This document shows, in pieces, positions 45,381 through 54,394 of a stretch of 64,000 nucleotides of DNA (its first letter is position 1; every line of letters begins with the position of its first letter). The DNA is from Acidobacteriota bacterium (GTDB lineage: Bacteria; Acidobacteriota; Blastocatellia; Pyrinomonadales; Pyrinomonadaceae), in NCBI GenBank assembly GCA_019242475.1, contig JAFAVK010000069.1, positions 1-64,000 on the forward strand, read 5' to 3'. Position numbers and translations under genes: made by a program. Below the pieces are notes generated by a model. That model had not been told where the DNA came from, did not search any database, and saw only the letters and a program-made list of their open reading frames with translations.

Positions 45381-47885
45381 TTAGAGCCCTCGGCGTGAGT
45401 GAGGCGTCTCCACCGTCTCCCGCGCGGCCGGGCCGCGCCCCTCCTTTGACAGCTTATCACGCCGCTTGAGCGCGCCGTCAACAATTAAGGAATCGCCGTT
45501 CGAAGCGGCGACCTTCGTGTCAAAGCCCGCCGGCTCCGTCTCGAACTCCAGACGGCCCGCGACCACGCGCGCGACCGCGCAGCGCAGCGGCCGCGGCGAG
45601 GCGAGCAGATCGCGCCCTTCGAATCGGAAGCGCGTGCCGCCGCCGACGAGCAACGCCTCCGCCACGCGGCCGTCGGGCGCGAGCCGTACCCACGTCCAAG
45701 CGAAGTCTGTAGTGAGCTGCCCGGCATTAACCTCCTGCCCCGCGCGACCGATGACGAGCAGGTCGCGCGTGCTGCCGTCCCAGACTTCGAGAAAGTGCGC
45801 GGCGCCTTCCGTCTTCAGACTCGACACGCGCGCGGCCCCGGCTCCGGCCGCGCGCGGCAAGACGACGGTGACGAAATCCTGCGGCCCTTCTCCCTCGGCC
45901 TCGAACGTCCAGACCGGCGCGGTGACGCGCGCGCCGTAGCAGGGCGAGACCCAACCAGCTTCTTCACGCCAGCGGCCTTGCCCGCCATGCGCGTGTAATT
46001 CAAGCCCCGGCGACGAAGCGCCGACGACGCGGACTGCCGCGTGCTCACCCTCAACCTGCGGCGCGGCGTCCGCGGGGAAGTGGAAGCGCAGCTCGTAGCG
46101 GTGGCCGGCGCGCGCGTCCGCCTCGTCGCGGATGACGAAGTAGTTGTCCTTAATGAACAAGACGGAGCGGCGGTGCGTGACGGGGTCGGGCAGTCGTTGA
46201 TAACCGTCGTGCTCGCCCTCGAAGAAGTCGAAGCGGGCGCGGCTCAGCCACTCGCGCGCGTTGCAGCGCGCGGCCGCATACCAACTGAACGCGCCGTCTG
46301 GGACGGACGAAGATTCGCCGTCCACGACGAGCGCGTTGTGCGCCCTCGTGTGGCGGAAGTAGTCGCGCAGCTCGCGCGCGCCGGTGTAGGTGCAGGTGCC
46401 GGGGTCTACGAGGAGCGTGCGGCCGCGGGCGGCGAGCGTGAAGGAGAGCGCGTCGGCGTGCGCGTGGCCGCAGTTGTCCACGCCGTGCGGGCCGCAGTCG
46501 AGGAGCATGTAGTTCGAATCATTCGTCCAGCCGTCGCGCATCACGTAGTAGCCGCCGTCGGGGAAGGCGCGCGAAGTTTCGGCGGGTGGGCGCGCGTCGA
46601 GCGCGTCGAAAGCCTGGAGCCCCGCGGCGCCGCAGAGCCACAGCGTCTCTTCCGAAGCCGGCCCCGCGACGTGCTTGTAGTCGGGGCGCGCGAGCACGGC
46701 GGCGGCGGTCGCGAGCGTGGCGCGGAAGTCTTCGGGCGGGCGGTCGTCGAGCGGGGCGAGGCGGCCGGCGTCGTCGTCGCCGTAGAAGGGCGTCGTGCCG
46801 TCGGGCAGGGTCAGGTGCATGAGGTGGTCGCAGAGCGCGGAGAGCTTCGGGCTCACCTCCGTCTCGACGGGCTCGCCGGCCGCGCGCGCGAGCAAAAGGA
46901 AGTGCGTGTAGAAGTCGGCCGTGTAGCGCTGGTAGTAGCTGGCCTGCTCGAAGTAGACGCCGTCGGGCCTGACCTGTCGCGCTAGCTGTTCGACGAGGAT
47001 GCGGCGGCCCGTCTCGCGCCAGCGCGCGGCGCGGCGCAGCTCCGGCAGACACGCGCCGAGGTAGTAGAGGCCGAGCGCCTCGCCCGTGAGGTGCGTGTTC
47101 GGGCTGTAGTAGGTCGAGAGGTACGTCTCAAGGTGGCGGCCGTTGAGATAAAGATACTTCAGGGCGCGCGCGAAGAGTTCGGGCGCGAGGTGCGTCGAGT
47201 CCTTGAAGAAGTGGAGCGCCCAGAGCCAGGAGATGGAGCGGAAGGCGACTTCGAGACTGCTCATCCAGTTGACGCCGCGTTTGGGCGGGTGCTGCTCCAT
47301 CCACGATTCGAGGTGCGCGGCGAAGGCTCGCGCGTGCGACTCGTCGCCCGTGTGCCAGTAGGCGCGGCCCAGGGTGAGGAAGTGCTGGTGGCGGTTCAGC
47401 TCCCAGACGATCTTCTTGTCGCCCGCCGTCTCCGCGTCAAGCTCGACGAAGCGGCTCCAGTGGGTCATCGGCGAGCGTTTGCCCGCGACGGGCTCGAAGT
47501 TCCAGTCCGGGGGCTCGCCGAAGGAGAGGTCTTTGAAGCCGAGCAGGTCGAAGCGGCCACGGGCGGCGCGAGCGGCGCGCTCATTGACGATTACGGGGTC
47601 GGCGAAGCGGCGGCGAAGCTCCGCGCGCGTGGCCTCCGGCTCGTCGAAGGCTTTGAAGAAGGCGCGGGGCGCGCGGCGGAAGTGTGCGAGCAAGCCCTCG
47701 GCGTCCGCCCGCTCCGGCCCGCGCGGGGCGGGCAGAAGGAGGCGCGACAGTTCGGCGTCGGTCGGCAGGCGCGTGCCGACGCCGAGACGCTCGGCGCGCG
47801 CGGCCAACGCCTGCGCGCCCCGCACGCGCAGTTCTTCGAGGCTGCGCCCCCTCAGCTTGCCCAACTTCTTCAGCGCGCTCTCCAT
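45381..47885 (-). CDS. Heparinase II/III family polysaccharide lyase
   Basis: 834 residues. An N-terminal alpha/alpha toroid region contains YYSPNTHLTGEALGLYYLG and YFEQASYYQRYTADFY. The beta-sandwich heparinase II/III domain follows with NCGHAHADALSFTLAARGR, VDPGTCTYTG and HNALVVDGESSS. These proteins cleave uronic-acid polysaccharides by beta-elimination. Here it may trim or turn over the cell's own product. No signal peptide is apparent. Neighbours on both sides are 6-9 bases away. Confidence 0.9.
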   Translation of the reverse strand: MESALKKLGKLRGRSLEELRVRGAQALAARAERLGVGTRLPTDAELSRLLLPAPRGPERADAEGLLAHFRRAPRAFFKAFDEPEATRAELRRRFADPVIVNERAARAARGRFDLLGFKDLSFGEPPDWNFEPVAGKRSPMTHWSRFVELDAETAGDKKIVWELNRHQHFLTLGRAYWHTGDESHARAFAAHLESWMEQHPPKRGVNWMSSLEVAFRSISWLWALHFFKDSTHLAPELFARALKYLYLNGRHLETYLSTYYSPNTHLTGEALGLYYLGACLPELRRAARWRETGRRILVEQLARQVRPDGVYFEQASYYQRYTADFYTHFLLLARAAGEPVETEVSPKLSALCDHLMHLTLPDGTTPFYGDDDAGRLAPLDDRPPEDFRATLATAAAVLARPDYKHVAGPASEETLWLCGAAGLQAFDALDARPPAETSRAFPDGGYYVMRDGWTNDSNYMLLDCGPHGVDNCGHAHADALSFTLAARGRTLLVDPGTCTYTGARELRDYFRHTRAHNALVVDGESSSVPDGAFSWYAAARCNAREWLSRARFDFFEGEHDGYQRLPDPVTHRRSVLFIKDNYFVIRDEADARAGHRYELRFHFPADAAPQVEGEHAAVRVVGASSPGLELHAHGGQGRWREEAGWVSPCYGARVTAPVWTFEAEGEGPQDFVTVVLPRAAGAGAARVSSLKTEGAAHFLEVWDGSTRDLLVIGRAGQEVNAGQLTTDFAWTWVRLAPDGRVAEALLVGGGTRFRFEGRDLLASPRPLRCAVARVVAGRLEFETEPAGFDTKVAASNGDSLIVDGALKRRDKLSKEGRGPAARETVETPHSRRGL

Positions 47886-47893
47886 GCCTTACG

Positions 47894-48904
47894 TCAGTAG
47901 ACCTCGCCGGCCGCCGGCTCTCTGCGACGCAGGCGATTCTTCAACTGCTCGAAGCCGCTCGTGCTCTGCACGAAGTGCGGCAGGTCTAACTCGGCCGAGA
48001 CGCGGCGGAGTGTGAAGGGGTCGGCGCGGCGCTCGTTGAGGCCGGGCCGGGTCGTCACGGCGCAGGCGTATCCGGCGCCGACGGTCTCGCGGCGGACGCG
48101 CTCGTCGAAGCTGCCGTTCGGGTAGCAGAAGAGTTCGACAGCGCGGCCGAGTTCCGCTTGGAGTCGCGCGCGCGACTCAAACAGTTCACGGCGCAGCTCG
48201 TCGTCGTCGGTCGTCGTCAGGATCGGGTGCGAGACTGTGTGCGAGCCGATCTCCAGACCGGCCGCGTCCATCTCGCGCGCCTGCGCCCAGGTGACGGGGC
48301 CGAACTCCGCGGGCGGGCGCCGGGGCAGCTCGACGCCGTGCGCGACGGCGATGCGTTCGATGGCCTCTTCGCGCGCGCGGGGCGCGAGCCGCTTCAACTC
48401 GGAGTTGAAGCGTCCCGCCGCGCCGATGCGCGAGTCGCGCCCGTCGAGCCTCAAGTCGAAAGGGCGCCCGCCGACCTCCGCCGACAGCCGCCCGGCCGAC
48501 GTGGCGAGCGCGACGTGGCGCAGCTTGTCAGTCCACATCCACGCGCGCCCGTCGAGGAAGTCTGTGATGAGGAAGAGCGCGGCCGGCACGCCGTGACGTT
48601 TGAGCAGAGGGAAAGCGATCTCGTACGCGTCCGCGAAGCCGTCGTCAATCGTCACGCACGCGGCGCGCTCGGGGAGCACTTCGCGGCCCGCGTAATGCGC
48701 GGCGACGCGCGAGAGCGGGACGAGCGTGTAGTGCTCTTTCAAATAGCGCAGGTGCGCGTCGAAGTCTTCGGCGGGCGTGGCGAGCGGGTCGCGGGCGCGG
48801 CTGAAGCGGTGGTAGGTGAGGATGAGCACGCGGCCGCGGTTCGCCGCCCGGAAGGGCGCGAAGGCGCCCGCGCGCGCCAGCAGTTTGAGCGCCGAATGCT
48901 TCAT
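47894..48904 (-). CDS. NodB-type polysaccharide deacetylase
   Basis: 336 residues. Motif 1 is TIDDGF (85-90), motif 2 is SHTVSH near 222-227, and FCYPNGSFDERVR supplies motif 3. An insert of about 75 residues between motif 1 and motif 2 is typical of the XrtA-locus deacetylase group. It starts 4 bp inside the formyltransferase gene. It removes N-acetyl groups from the glycan or its precursor; the exact sugar is unknown. Confidence 0.9.
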   Translation of the reverse strand: MKHSALKLLARAGAFAPFRAANRGRVLILTYHRFSRARDPLATPAEDFDAHLRYLKEHYTLVPLSRVAAHYAGREVLPERAACVTIDDGFADAYEIAFPLLKRHGVPAALFLITDFLDGRAWMWTDKLRHVALATSAGRLSAEVGGRPFDLRLDGRDSRIGAAGRFNSELKRLAPRAREEAIERIAVAHGVELPRRPPAEFGPVTWAQAREMDAAGLEIGSHTVSHPILTTTDDDELRRELFESRARLQAELGRAVELFCYPNGSFDERVRRETVGAGYACAVTTRPGLNERRADPFTLRRVSAELDLPHFVQSTSGFEQLKNRLRRREPAAGEVY

Positions 48905-49770
48905 CGCCCCTCCGCGTCGGCGGCCTGCCCTTTGGCGGCCCGCGAGGCTTCGCGGCGGCGCGCGCGCAGGCGGCGGCGCAGCTCGTCCTTCTCGCGCTTG
49001 GTCGGCAGGCGGTAGCGTTTGCCGAGGCTCGTGTCCTGCGGCCGCGCTTCATAACTGTCTTCGGCGATCATCCCGACCGCGCGCGCGACCAGCTCGGCCG
49101 AGCGCGCGCGCAGGCGTGACGTGTACTCTTCGATGAAAGCCTCGAAGTCGTCGCCGTGCGCGTCGTCGTAGGCGAGCGGCACGGTCTCCTGCAAAAGAAT
49201 CTCGCCGGTGTCCACCTTGGCCGCGACGAAGTGGACGGTGAGGCCGACCTCGCGCTCGCCGTTGTACAGCTCCCAGAAGACGGGCGGCCCGCCGCGGTAG
49301 AGGGGCGCGAGCCCCTGGTGAAGATTGATCGACCCGAGGCGCGGGAGGCCGAAGACCGACTCGCGGATGATGTTCGTCCCGTAGACGACGCCGAGGTCTG
49401 CGCGGGTCGCGCGCATCAGTTCGACCGCCTCCGCGGTGTGGTAGTTGTTGACGAAGTGGAAGGGGACGCCGGCTGATTCGGCCGACTCGCGCAGCGCGTC
49501 GCGCGCGGCCGCGATGACGGCGGCGTCCGCGCCCGCGCGCCGTCCCGACAACTGCCCGGCCAGCTTCCAAAGTGTTGCCGCCCAGCCGTCGTAGCGGACG
49601 GAGCGGCGCAGCTTCTCGCGCCGGCCGCGGCGCGGCGTGATCTCGGTCTCGACGAAGACGCCCGCCACCTCGACGCCTTCGAGCGCCAGCAGGCGTTCGA
49701 GCACGAGTTCGGCCCCGCCGTGCGTCAGCAGGATCACGCGGAACTTCTGGTCACTTCCCTTCTCAGTCAT
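48901..49770 (-). CDS. Formyltransferase-family protein (GART fold)
   Basis: 289 residues. RVILLTHGGAELVLERLL, then LGVVYGTNIIRESVFGLPR, INLHQGLAPLYRGG and VAAKVDTGEILLQ. The last two supply the Asn-His and Asp catalytic triad of 10-formyl-tetrahydrofolate-dependent N-formyltransferases. In an EPS locus this suggests N-formylation of an amino sugar rather than formyl-methionyl-tRNA synthesis. The C-terminal third is basic and differs from Fmt. It is coupled to the deacetylase by an ATGA overlap: deacetylation followed by formylation would swap N-acetyl for N-formyl, which is inference. Confidence 0.87.
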   Translation of the reverse strand: MTEKGSDQKFRVILLTHGGAELVLERLLALEGVEVAGVFVETEITPRRGRREKLRRSVRYDGWAATLWKLAGQLSGRRAGADAAVIAAARDALRESAESAGVPFHFVNNYHTAEAVELMRATRADLGVVYGTNIIRESVFGLPRLGSINLHQGLAPLYRGGPPVFWELYNGEREVGLTVHFVAAKVDTGEILLQETVPLAYDDAHGDDFEAFIEEYTSRLRARSAELVARAVGMIAEDSYEARPQDTSLGKRYRLPTKREKDELRRRLRARRREASRAAKGQAADAEGR

Positions 49771-49780
49771 AAAAAGCAGC

Positions 49781-49846
49781 GAGTCAGGAGTCAGAATGTA
49801 AAGACGAATCTTGAAAGCTCTTCTTCTGACTTCTGACTCCTGACTC
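49781..49846. repeat. Inverted GAGTCAG array
   Basis: GAGTCAGGAGTCAGA (49781-49795) is an exact 15-base complement of 49832-49846, with a further TGACTCC copy beyond. The array contains the stop codon of the glycosyltransferase at 49784 and encodes that protein's last 20 or so residues. Confidence 0.88.
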
Positions 49847-50980
49847 CTGACCTCTTCTTAGAAGTCGTTCGTAGAGCGCTTCGACGCGCGCGAGCTGCGC
49901 GGCGCAGGAGAACTGTTCGACCACTCGCCCGCGGCCGTGCTCGCCCATCTCTCTCGCGCGCGCGGGGTCGCGCAGAAGCTCGCCGATGCGCGCGGCCATC
50001 TGTTCGTCGTCGCCCGCGGGGACGAGGTGGCCGGTCTCGCCCTCGACGATTGCCTCGCGCGCGCCGCCCACGTCGGTTGCGACGACGGGCCGGCCGGCCG
50101 CCATGTATTCGAGAATCGAGTTCGAGAAGCCCTCGGCCGTGGAACTCAGCACGCACACGTCCGAGACGGCGAGCAGCTCGCCGACCCGCTCGCAACGCCC
50201 CGTGAAGAAGACCGCGTCGGCGATGCCAAGCTCGGACGACAGGGCGCGCAAGTCGGTCTCAAGCTCGCCCTCGCCCGCGAGGACGAAGGCCGCTTCGGGC
50301 ACACGCTCGCGCACGCGGCGGGCGGCGCGCAGAAAGGTCGGGTGGTCTTTGACGGCGTGGCGGAGGTTGGCGACGAGCGTGACGAGGCGGCGGCCGCGCG
50401 GAAGGCCAAAGGAGTCGAGCGCCGCCTCGCGCGAGAAGCCTGCGGGCGGGCGGAGCCTCTCGTGGTCGAGCCCGTTGTAGACGACCGACACCTTGCGCGC
50501 GGGCACGCCGTCTTTAACTAACTGTTGTCTGACGGCCTCGGCGTTGGCGACGACCGCGTGCGCGGAGCGGAACGCGAACAGCTCGACGCGCCTCTGCGCG
50601 GGCGTGCGCATCCCTCCGGTCTCGCGCTTCGAGGCGACGCGCGCGGGCACGCGCGCCAGCGCCGCCCCAAACATCCCGAAGACGTTCGAGTAGAAGTCGC
50701 TCGTCTGCACGAGGGCGACGCCCTCGGCGCGCAGGAAGGCCGCGAAGCGGCGGAGCTGTGCGACGAAACGCCGGTCGTAGAAGGAGGTGAGCGGGTACGC
50801 GTGTATCTCGCCCAGGTTCAGCCGCTCGACCTCTTCGCGCAGCACGCCCTCGGGGCTGAGGCAGGCGACGCGGACGCGGTAGCGCCCGGACTCCGCGAGC
50901 AGGCGCGCGAGTTGCACGGCCTGGCGCTCCGAGCCGCCCTGGTTAAAGCTGCCGACGAGTTGGAGGACTTGGGGCTTCAA
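49784..50980 (-). CDS. Glycosyltransferase family 4
   Basis: 398 residues from a TTG at 50980 (protein start KPQVLQLVGSFNQGGSERQ, the GT4 beginning). LQTSDFYSNVFGMFGA and VVYNGLDHERLRPP, then VANLRHAVKDHPTFLRAA, FVLAGEGE and the EX7E donor motif SSTAEGFSNSILEYMAAGRPVVATDVGG. The C-terminal extension after LYERLLRRG is encoded by the GAGTCAG array and looks like acquired read-through. No ATG is available near the start; the longer open frame upstream is an Arg-rich shadow of the phosphodiesterase gene. Confidence 0.88.
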   Translation of the reverse strand: MKPQVLQLVGSFNQGGSERQAVQLARLLAESGRYRVRVACLSPEGVLREEVERLNLGEIHAYPLTSFYDRRFVAQLRRFAAFLRAEGVALVQTSDFYSNVFGMFGAALARVPARVASKRETGGMRTPAQRRVELFAFRSAHAVVANAEAVRQQLVKDGVPARKVSVVYNGLDHERLRPPAGFSREAALDSFGLPRGRRLVTLVANLRHAVKDHPTFLRAARRVRERVPEAAFVLAGEGELETDLRALSSELGIADAVFFTGRCERVGELLAVSDVCVLSSTAEGFSNSILEYMAAGRPVVATDVGGAREAIVEGETGHLVPAGDDEQMAARIGELLRDPARAREMGEHGRGRVVEQFSCAAQLARVEALYERLLRRGQESGVRSQKKSFQDSSLHSDS

Positions 50981-50994
50981 CTTTCTTCTTTGCC

Positions 50995-52437
50995 TTACGA
51001 GGCGAGCGCCGCGACGTGCGGCGGTGTGCCCGCCGCCGGCTCCGCCTCGAACGCCTCGGCCAACACGCGTCCCTTCATGCCCTCGGCCGGCGGCAGGCCG
51101 AGCAGCGCGAGCAGGGTCGGCGCGAGGTCGAGGTTGTCGCAGTCCGCGAGGCGCCCGCCGCGGCGGACGCCCGCGCCGTAAATCATGAGCACCCCGCGCG
51201 GGTCGTGGCAGCCCGACTTCACCTGCCCCGTCTGGTAGACGAGGTCTTCGTACAGGAACGACTCGCCCGAGTGCGGGAAGAAGCAGCGCGCCCCCTCCTC
51301 GACCCCCTCTTCGAGGTGGAGGTTGACCGTCACGCCGCGCCCGACGGTCGTCGTATGGAACATCGGGCGCGCGGGCGTCTCGACGTAGGCGGCCCCGAGC
51401 CGTTCGAGGACGAGGGCGAACGTCTCGTCCGTGTCCGGGTAGACGTTGAACTGGTCGGACATGGTCGAGAGCGCCTCGGCCCGCCCCTCGACGCCGAGCA
51501 CCTTCAGGAGCCGTTCGAGCGAGCGCACCTGCCCGATGCTCTTGCGCTCGCGCTCGGTGAAGGGCTTCTGCCCCATGCTGGAGGCGACGACGAGCACGGT
51601 CTCTTCGTCGAGCAGCGCCGTCATGCGCCGCAAAAGCTCGTCGGCCGTCCGGTAGCCGTGCTCGATGGCGCCGCCGTGCGCGCGCCGCTCCTCCTCGGTA
51701 GTCTTGGCGGCGAACAGCTCGGGCCGCATCGCCTTCCAGTAGGTGTGCATGTAGTGCGCGACGTGGTTGGTGTGGAAGGAGGCGAAGTCGGGCCGGTGTC
51801 GGCGGTAGAGGCGGCTGAAGAAGTCGAAGTTGACGAAGGGCTGAAGCGCGACGCGACGCCAGCGCGAAGACGAGTCGAAGCGCTCGCGCGCGAGCTGCGC
51901 GGCGACGCGCGCGGCCGTCCCCGCGGAGAGCCCGAGGCCGAGGAGCTTCGCGCCGAGCCGCGCCTTGAACTTGAGCCCGTCCTGGTCTGAAGGCAGTCGC
52001 ACGGAGCGCGTGTAGGTCAGGTTCAATTCCTGGATGGGGCGCAGCTCCGGCGGGTGCGTCGCCGTGTCGGGCGCGAAGGTGTCCGGCACGTAGAAGCCTT
52101 CGACCGCTTGCGGCGGCCAAGAGCAGAGGCTCCCGTAGACGCCGACCTTGAGGCCGCGCTCGTGGCACAGCTCCCAGAGGCGCGGCGCCTGGATGCTCTC
52201 GGGCGGCTGCTGGAGGAAGAAGACGTTGTGCTCGGCCTGCGTCCGTCCCGTGTAGACGGTCGTCCAGGTAATCCACGGGTCGAGCTGTGGCGGCAGGTCA
52301 ACGCTCAAGGGCTCGCCCCACGCGCCTTCGCGTTTGAGGCGCGCGAACGTCGGAAGCCGTCCCTCCTCGATCCAAGGGTCTATCAAGTCCCAGGTGATTT
52401 CGTTAATCTCGGCGAGCAGAACCTTCCTGCGTTTCAT
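50995..52437 (-). CDS. Alkaline-phosphatase superfamily phosphodiesterase
   Basis: 480 residues. KVLLAEINEITWDLIDPW is followed by LDPWITWTTVYTGRTQAEHN (nucleophile Thr region), SFHTNHVAHYMHTYW, VLVVASSMGQKPFT and DLAPTLLALLGLPPAEGMKGR. This is the core of type I phosphodiesterase/nucleotide pyrophosphatase-like proteins, which use two zinc ions. In the cluster it could hydrolyse a phosphodiester or add or remove a phospho-substituent on the glycan. No membrane anchor or signal peptide is visible. Confidence 0.8.
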   Translation of the reverse strand: MKRRKVLLAEINEITWDLIDPWIEEGRLPTFARLKREGAWGEPLSVDLPPQLDPWITWTTVYTGRTQAEHNVFFLQQPPESIQAPRLWELCHERGLKVGVYGSLCSWPPQAVEGFYVPDTFAPDTATHPPELRPIQELNLTYTRSVRLPSDQDGLKFKARLGAKLLGLGLSAGTAARVAAQLARERFDSSSRWRRVALQPFVNFDFFSRLYRRHRPDFASFHTNHVAHYMHTYWKAMRPELFAAKTTEEERRAHGGAIEHGYRTADELLRRMTALLDEETVLVVASSMGQKPFTERERKSIGQVRSLERLLKVLGVEGRAEALSTMSDQFNVYPDTDETFALVLERLGAAYVETPARPMFHTTTVGRGVTVNLHLEEGVEEGARCFFPHSGESFLYEDLVYQTGQVKSGCHDPRGVLMIYGAGVRRGGRLADCDNLDLAPTLLALLGLPPAEGMKGRVLAEAFEAEPAAGTPPHVAALAS

Positions 52438-52447
52438 CTCTCACTCC

Positions 52448-54388
52448 TCAGGCCGACACGGGGACGGGCCGCGTCGTCTCAAAAGCTGCTCCCTGCCGCG
52501 CGGGCGCGTCGTCGGCAAAAGCCCTCTGCCAAAGCTCCAAGACGAAGAGCGCCCAGAGCGCGTTCGAGTGGTTGCGCCGTCCGCGCTCGTGCTCGTCGAG
52601 CAGTACGTCCACGTAGGCCGGCTCGAAGACGCCGCGCGAGCGCGTGCGCGCGTCGGCGAAGGTGTCGCGGATGCGCTCGCGCAGCTCGCGGTTGATCCAC
52701 TCGCCGATGGGCACGCCGAAGCCCTGCTTCGGGCGGTCGAGTATCTCGTCTGGGACGAGCCCGCGCACGGCCCGCTTGAAGATGTATTTGGACTGGTCGC
52801 CGCGCATCTTCAAAGAGGCGGGCATGCGCGAGACGAACTCGACCAGCTCGCGTTCGAGCAGCGGCACGCGCGCTTCGAGCGAGGCGGCCATGCTCATGCG
52901 GTCAACCTTCGTCAGGATGTCGCCCGGCAGGTAGGTCTTCGCGTCGAGGTAGAGCAGAGGGCTGACGCCGTCGCCCGCTGTGGCGCGCGCGCCGTGCGCG
53001 CGGAAGATTTCGGCCGCCGCGTCGCGCCCCGCGAGCGCGCGCCGGAAGTCGGCCGTGTAGAGCGCGCGCTTGCCGAGCGCGTTGAAGGTCGAGACGTTGT
53101 CGAGGTAGCGTTCGGCCGGGTCGAGCGCGACGTTGTGGATGAAGTTGCGGCCACGCGCGCCGTGCGGGAGTTGTGCGGCCAAAGGCGCCATCAAACCCCG
53201 GCGCACGACGCGCGGCAGGCGCGCGAACCCCTGGCGGTCGCGCTCGACCGCGTAGCGCGTGTAGCCCGCGAACAGCTCGTCGCCGCCGTCGCCCGAGAGG
53301 ACGACCTTGACGTGCTCGCGGGCGAGCTTTGAGACGAGGTAGGTCGGCACGGACGACTGGTCGGCGAAAGGCTCGTCGAAGTGCCGGACGAGTTCATCGA
53401 CAAGTTGGCAAACGTCGGGCGTGACTATCAGCTCGCGGTGGTCGGTCTCGAAGTGGCGCGCGGCGAGGCGCGCGTACTTCAGCTCGTCGAAGCTGTCCTC
53501 GCGGAAGCCGATGGAGAAGGTCTTGACGGGCGCGTTCGTGGCGCGGCTCATCAGGCCGACGATGGTGCTCGAATCGACCCCGCCCGAGAGGAACGCGCCG
53601 AGCGGCACGTCGGCGACGAGCATCATCCGCACCGACTCTTCCAAGCGCGCGCGCAGCTCCTCGACGTACTCCTCCTCGCGCCGCGGAGGCTCGTCCGTCT
53701 CGGTGGGGAAGTCCCAGTAAGATTCTTCGGTGACGCTTCCCTTCTCTAAGACGAGGCGGTGGCCGGCTTCGAGCTTGCGGACGCCTTGGAAGACGCTCAG
53801 GGGCTCCGGCACGTAGCCGAGCGTGAGGTAGGCGTCGAGCGCCAGGGGGTCTGTCTCGCGTTCGACCTCCGGGTGTTCGAGCAGGCACTTCAGCTCCGAG
53901 CCGAAGACGAAGGTGCCGCCGGGCGTCGTGGTGTAGTAGAGCGGCTTCTCGCCCGCGCGGTCGCGCGCGACGAAGAGACGTTCCGTGCGCGCGTCCCAGA
54001 CGGCGAAGGCGAACATGCCGCGCAGGCGCTCGACGCACGCGTCGCCGAACTCCTCGTAGGCGTGGACGATTGTTTCGGTGTCGGAGCGCGTGCGGAACTT
54101 GTGGCCGCGCGCTTCGAGGTCGCGTTGCAGCTCTTTGAAATTATAAATCTCGCCGTTGAAGACGACGCGGACGCGCGGGTCGCAGCCCGACATCGGCTGG
54201 TGTCCGCCCGCGAGGTCGATGATCGAGAGGCGCCGCATCCCGACCGCGGCGCGGCCCAGGACTTCGCCGCCCTGCTCGTCCGGCCCGCGGTGCTCGATGC
54301 TCCGGCACATGCGGTCGAGGAGCGCCGCGCGCTCTTCGACAGAACGCGCGCCCCCGACACTCTCGACGAATCCGGCGATGCCGCACAT
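52448..54388 (-). CDS. asnB: Asparagine-synthase-like amidotransferase (EPS locus copy 2)
   Basis: 646 residues with Cys2 nucleophile (MCGIAGFVESVGG), RRLSIIDLAGGHQPM, FNGEIYNFKELQ and RSDTETIVH. PP-loop LSGGVDSSTIVGLMS and LSGDGGDELFAGYTRYA follow in the synthetase half. It is closer to the standard XrtA-locus amidotransferase than copy 1, because it keeps the GDGGDELF form. It sits between the phosphodiesterase and a methyltransferase with gaps of 6-10 bases. Confidence 0.92.
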   Translation of the reverse strand: MCGIAGFVESVGGARSVEERAALLDRMCRSIEHRGPDEQGGEVLGRAAVGMRRLSIIDLAGGHQPMSGCDPRVRVVFNGEIYNFKELQRDLEARGHKFRTRSDTETIVHAYEEFGDACVERLRGMFAFAVWDARTERLFVARDRAGEKPLYYTTTPGGTFVFGSELKCLLEHPEVERETDPLALDAYLTLGYVPEPLSVFQGVRKLEAGHRLVLEKGSVTEESYWDFPTETDEPPRREEEYVEELRARLEESVRMMLVADVPLGAFLSGGVDSSTIVGLMSRATNAPVKTFSIGFREDSFDELKYARLAARHFETDHRELIVTPDVCQLVDELVRHFDEPFADQSSVPTYLVSKLAREHVKVVLSGDGGDELFAGYTRYAVERDRQGFARLPRVVRRGLMAPLAAQLPHGARGRNFIHNVALDPAERYLDNVSTFNALGKRALYTADFRRALAGRDAAAEIFRAHGARATAGDGVSPLLYLDAKTYLPGDILTKVDRMSMAASLEARVPLLERELVEFVSRMPASLKMRGDQSKYIFKRAVRGLVPDEILDRPKQGFGVPIGEWINRELRERIRDTFADARTRSRGVFEPAYVDVLLDEHERGRRNHSNALWALFVLELWQRAFADDAPARQGAAFETTRPVPVSA

Positions 54389-54394
54389 GACTCT

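Noticed and set aside
50981-52276. Upstream extension of the GT4 gene as an 830-codon frame
   Set aside because: Arg-rich shadow of the phosphodiesterase gene in another frame; the GT4 fold starts at 50980.
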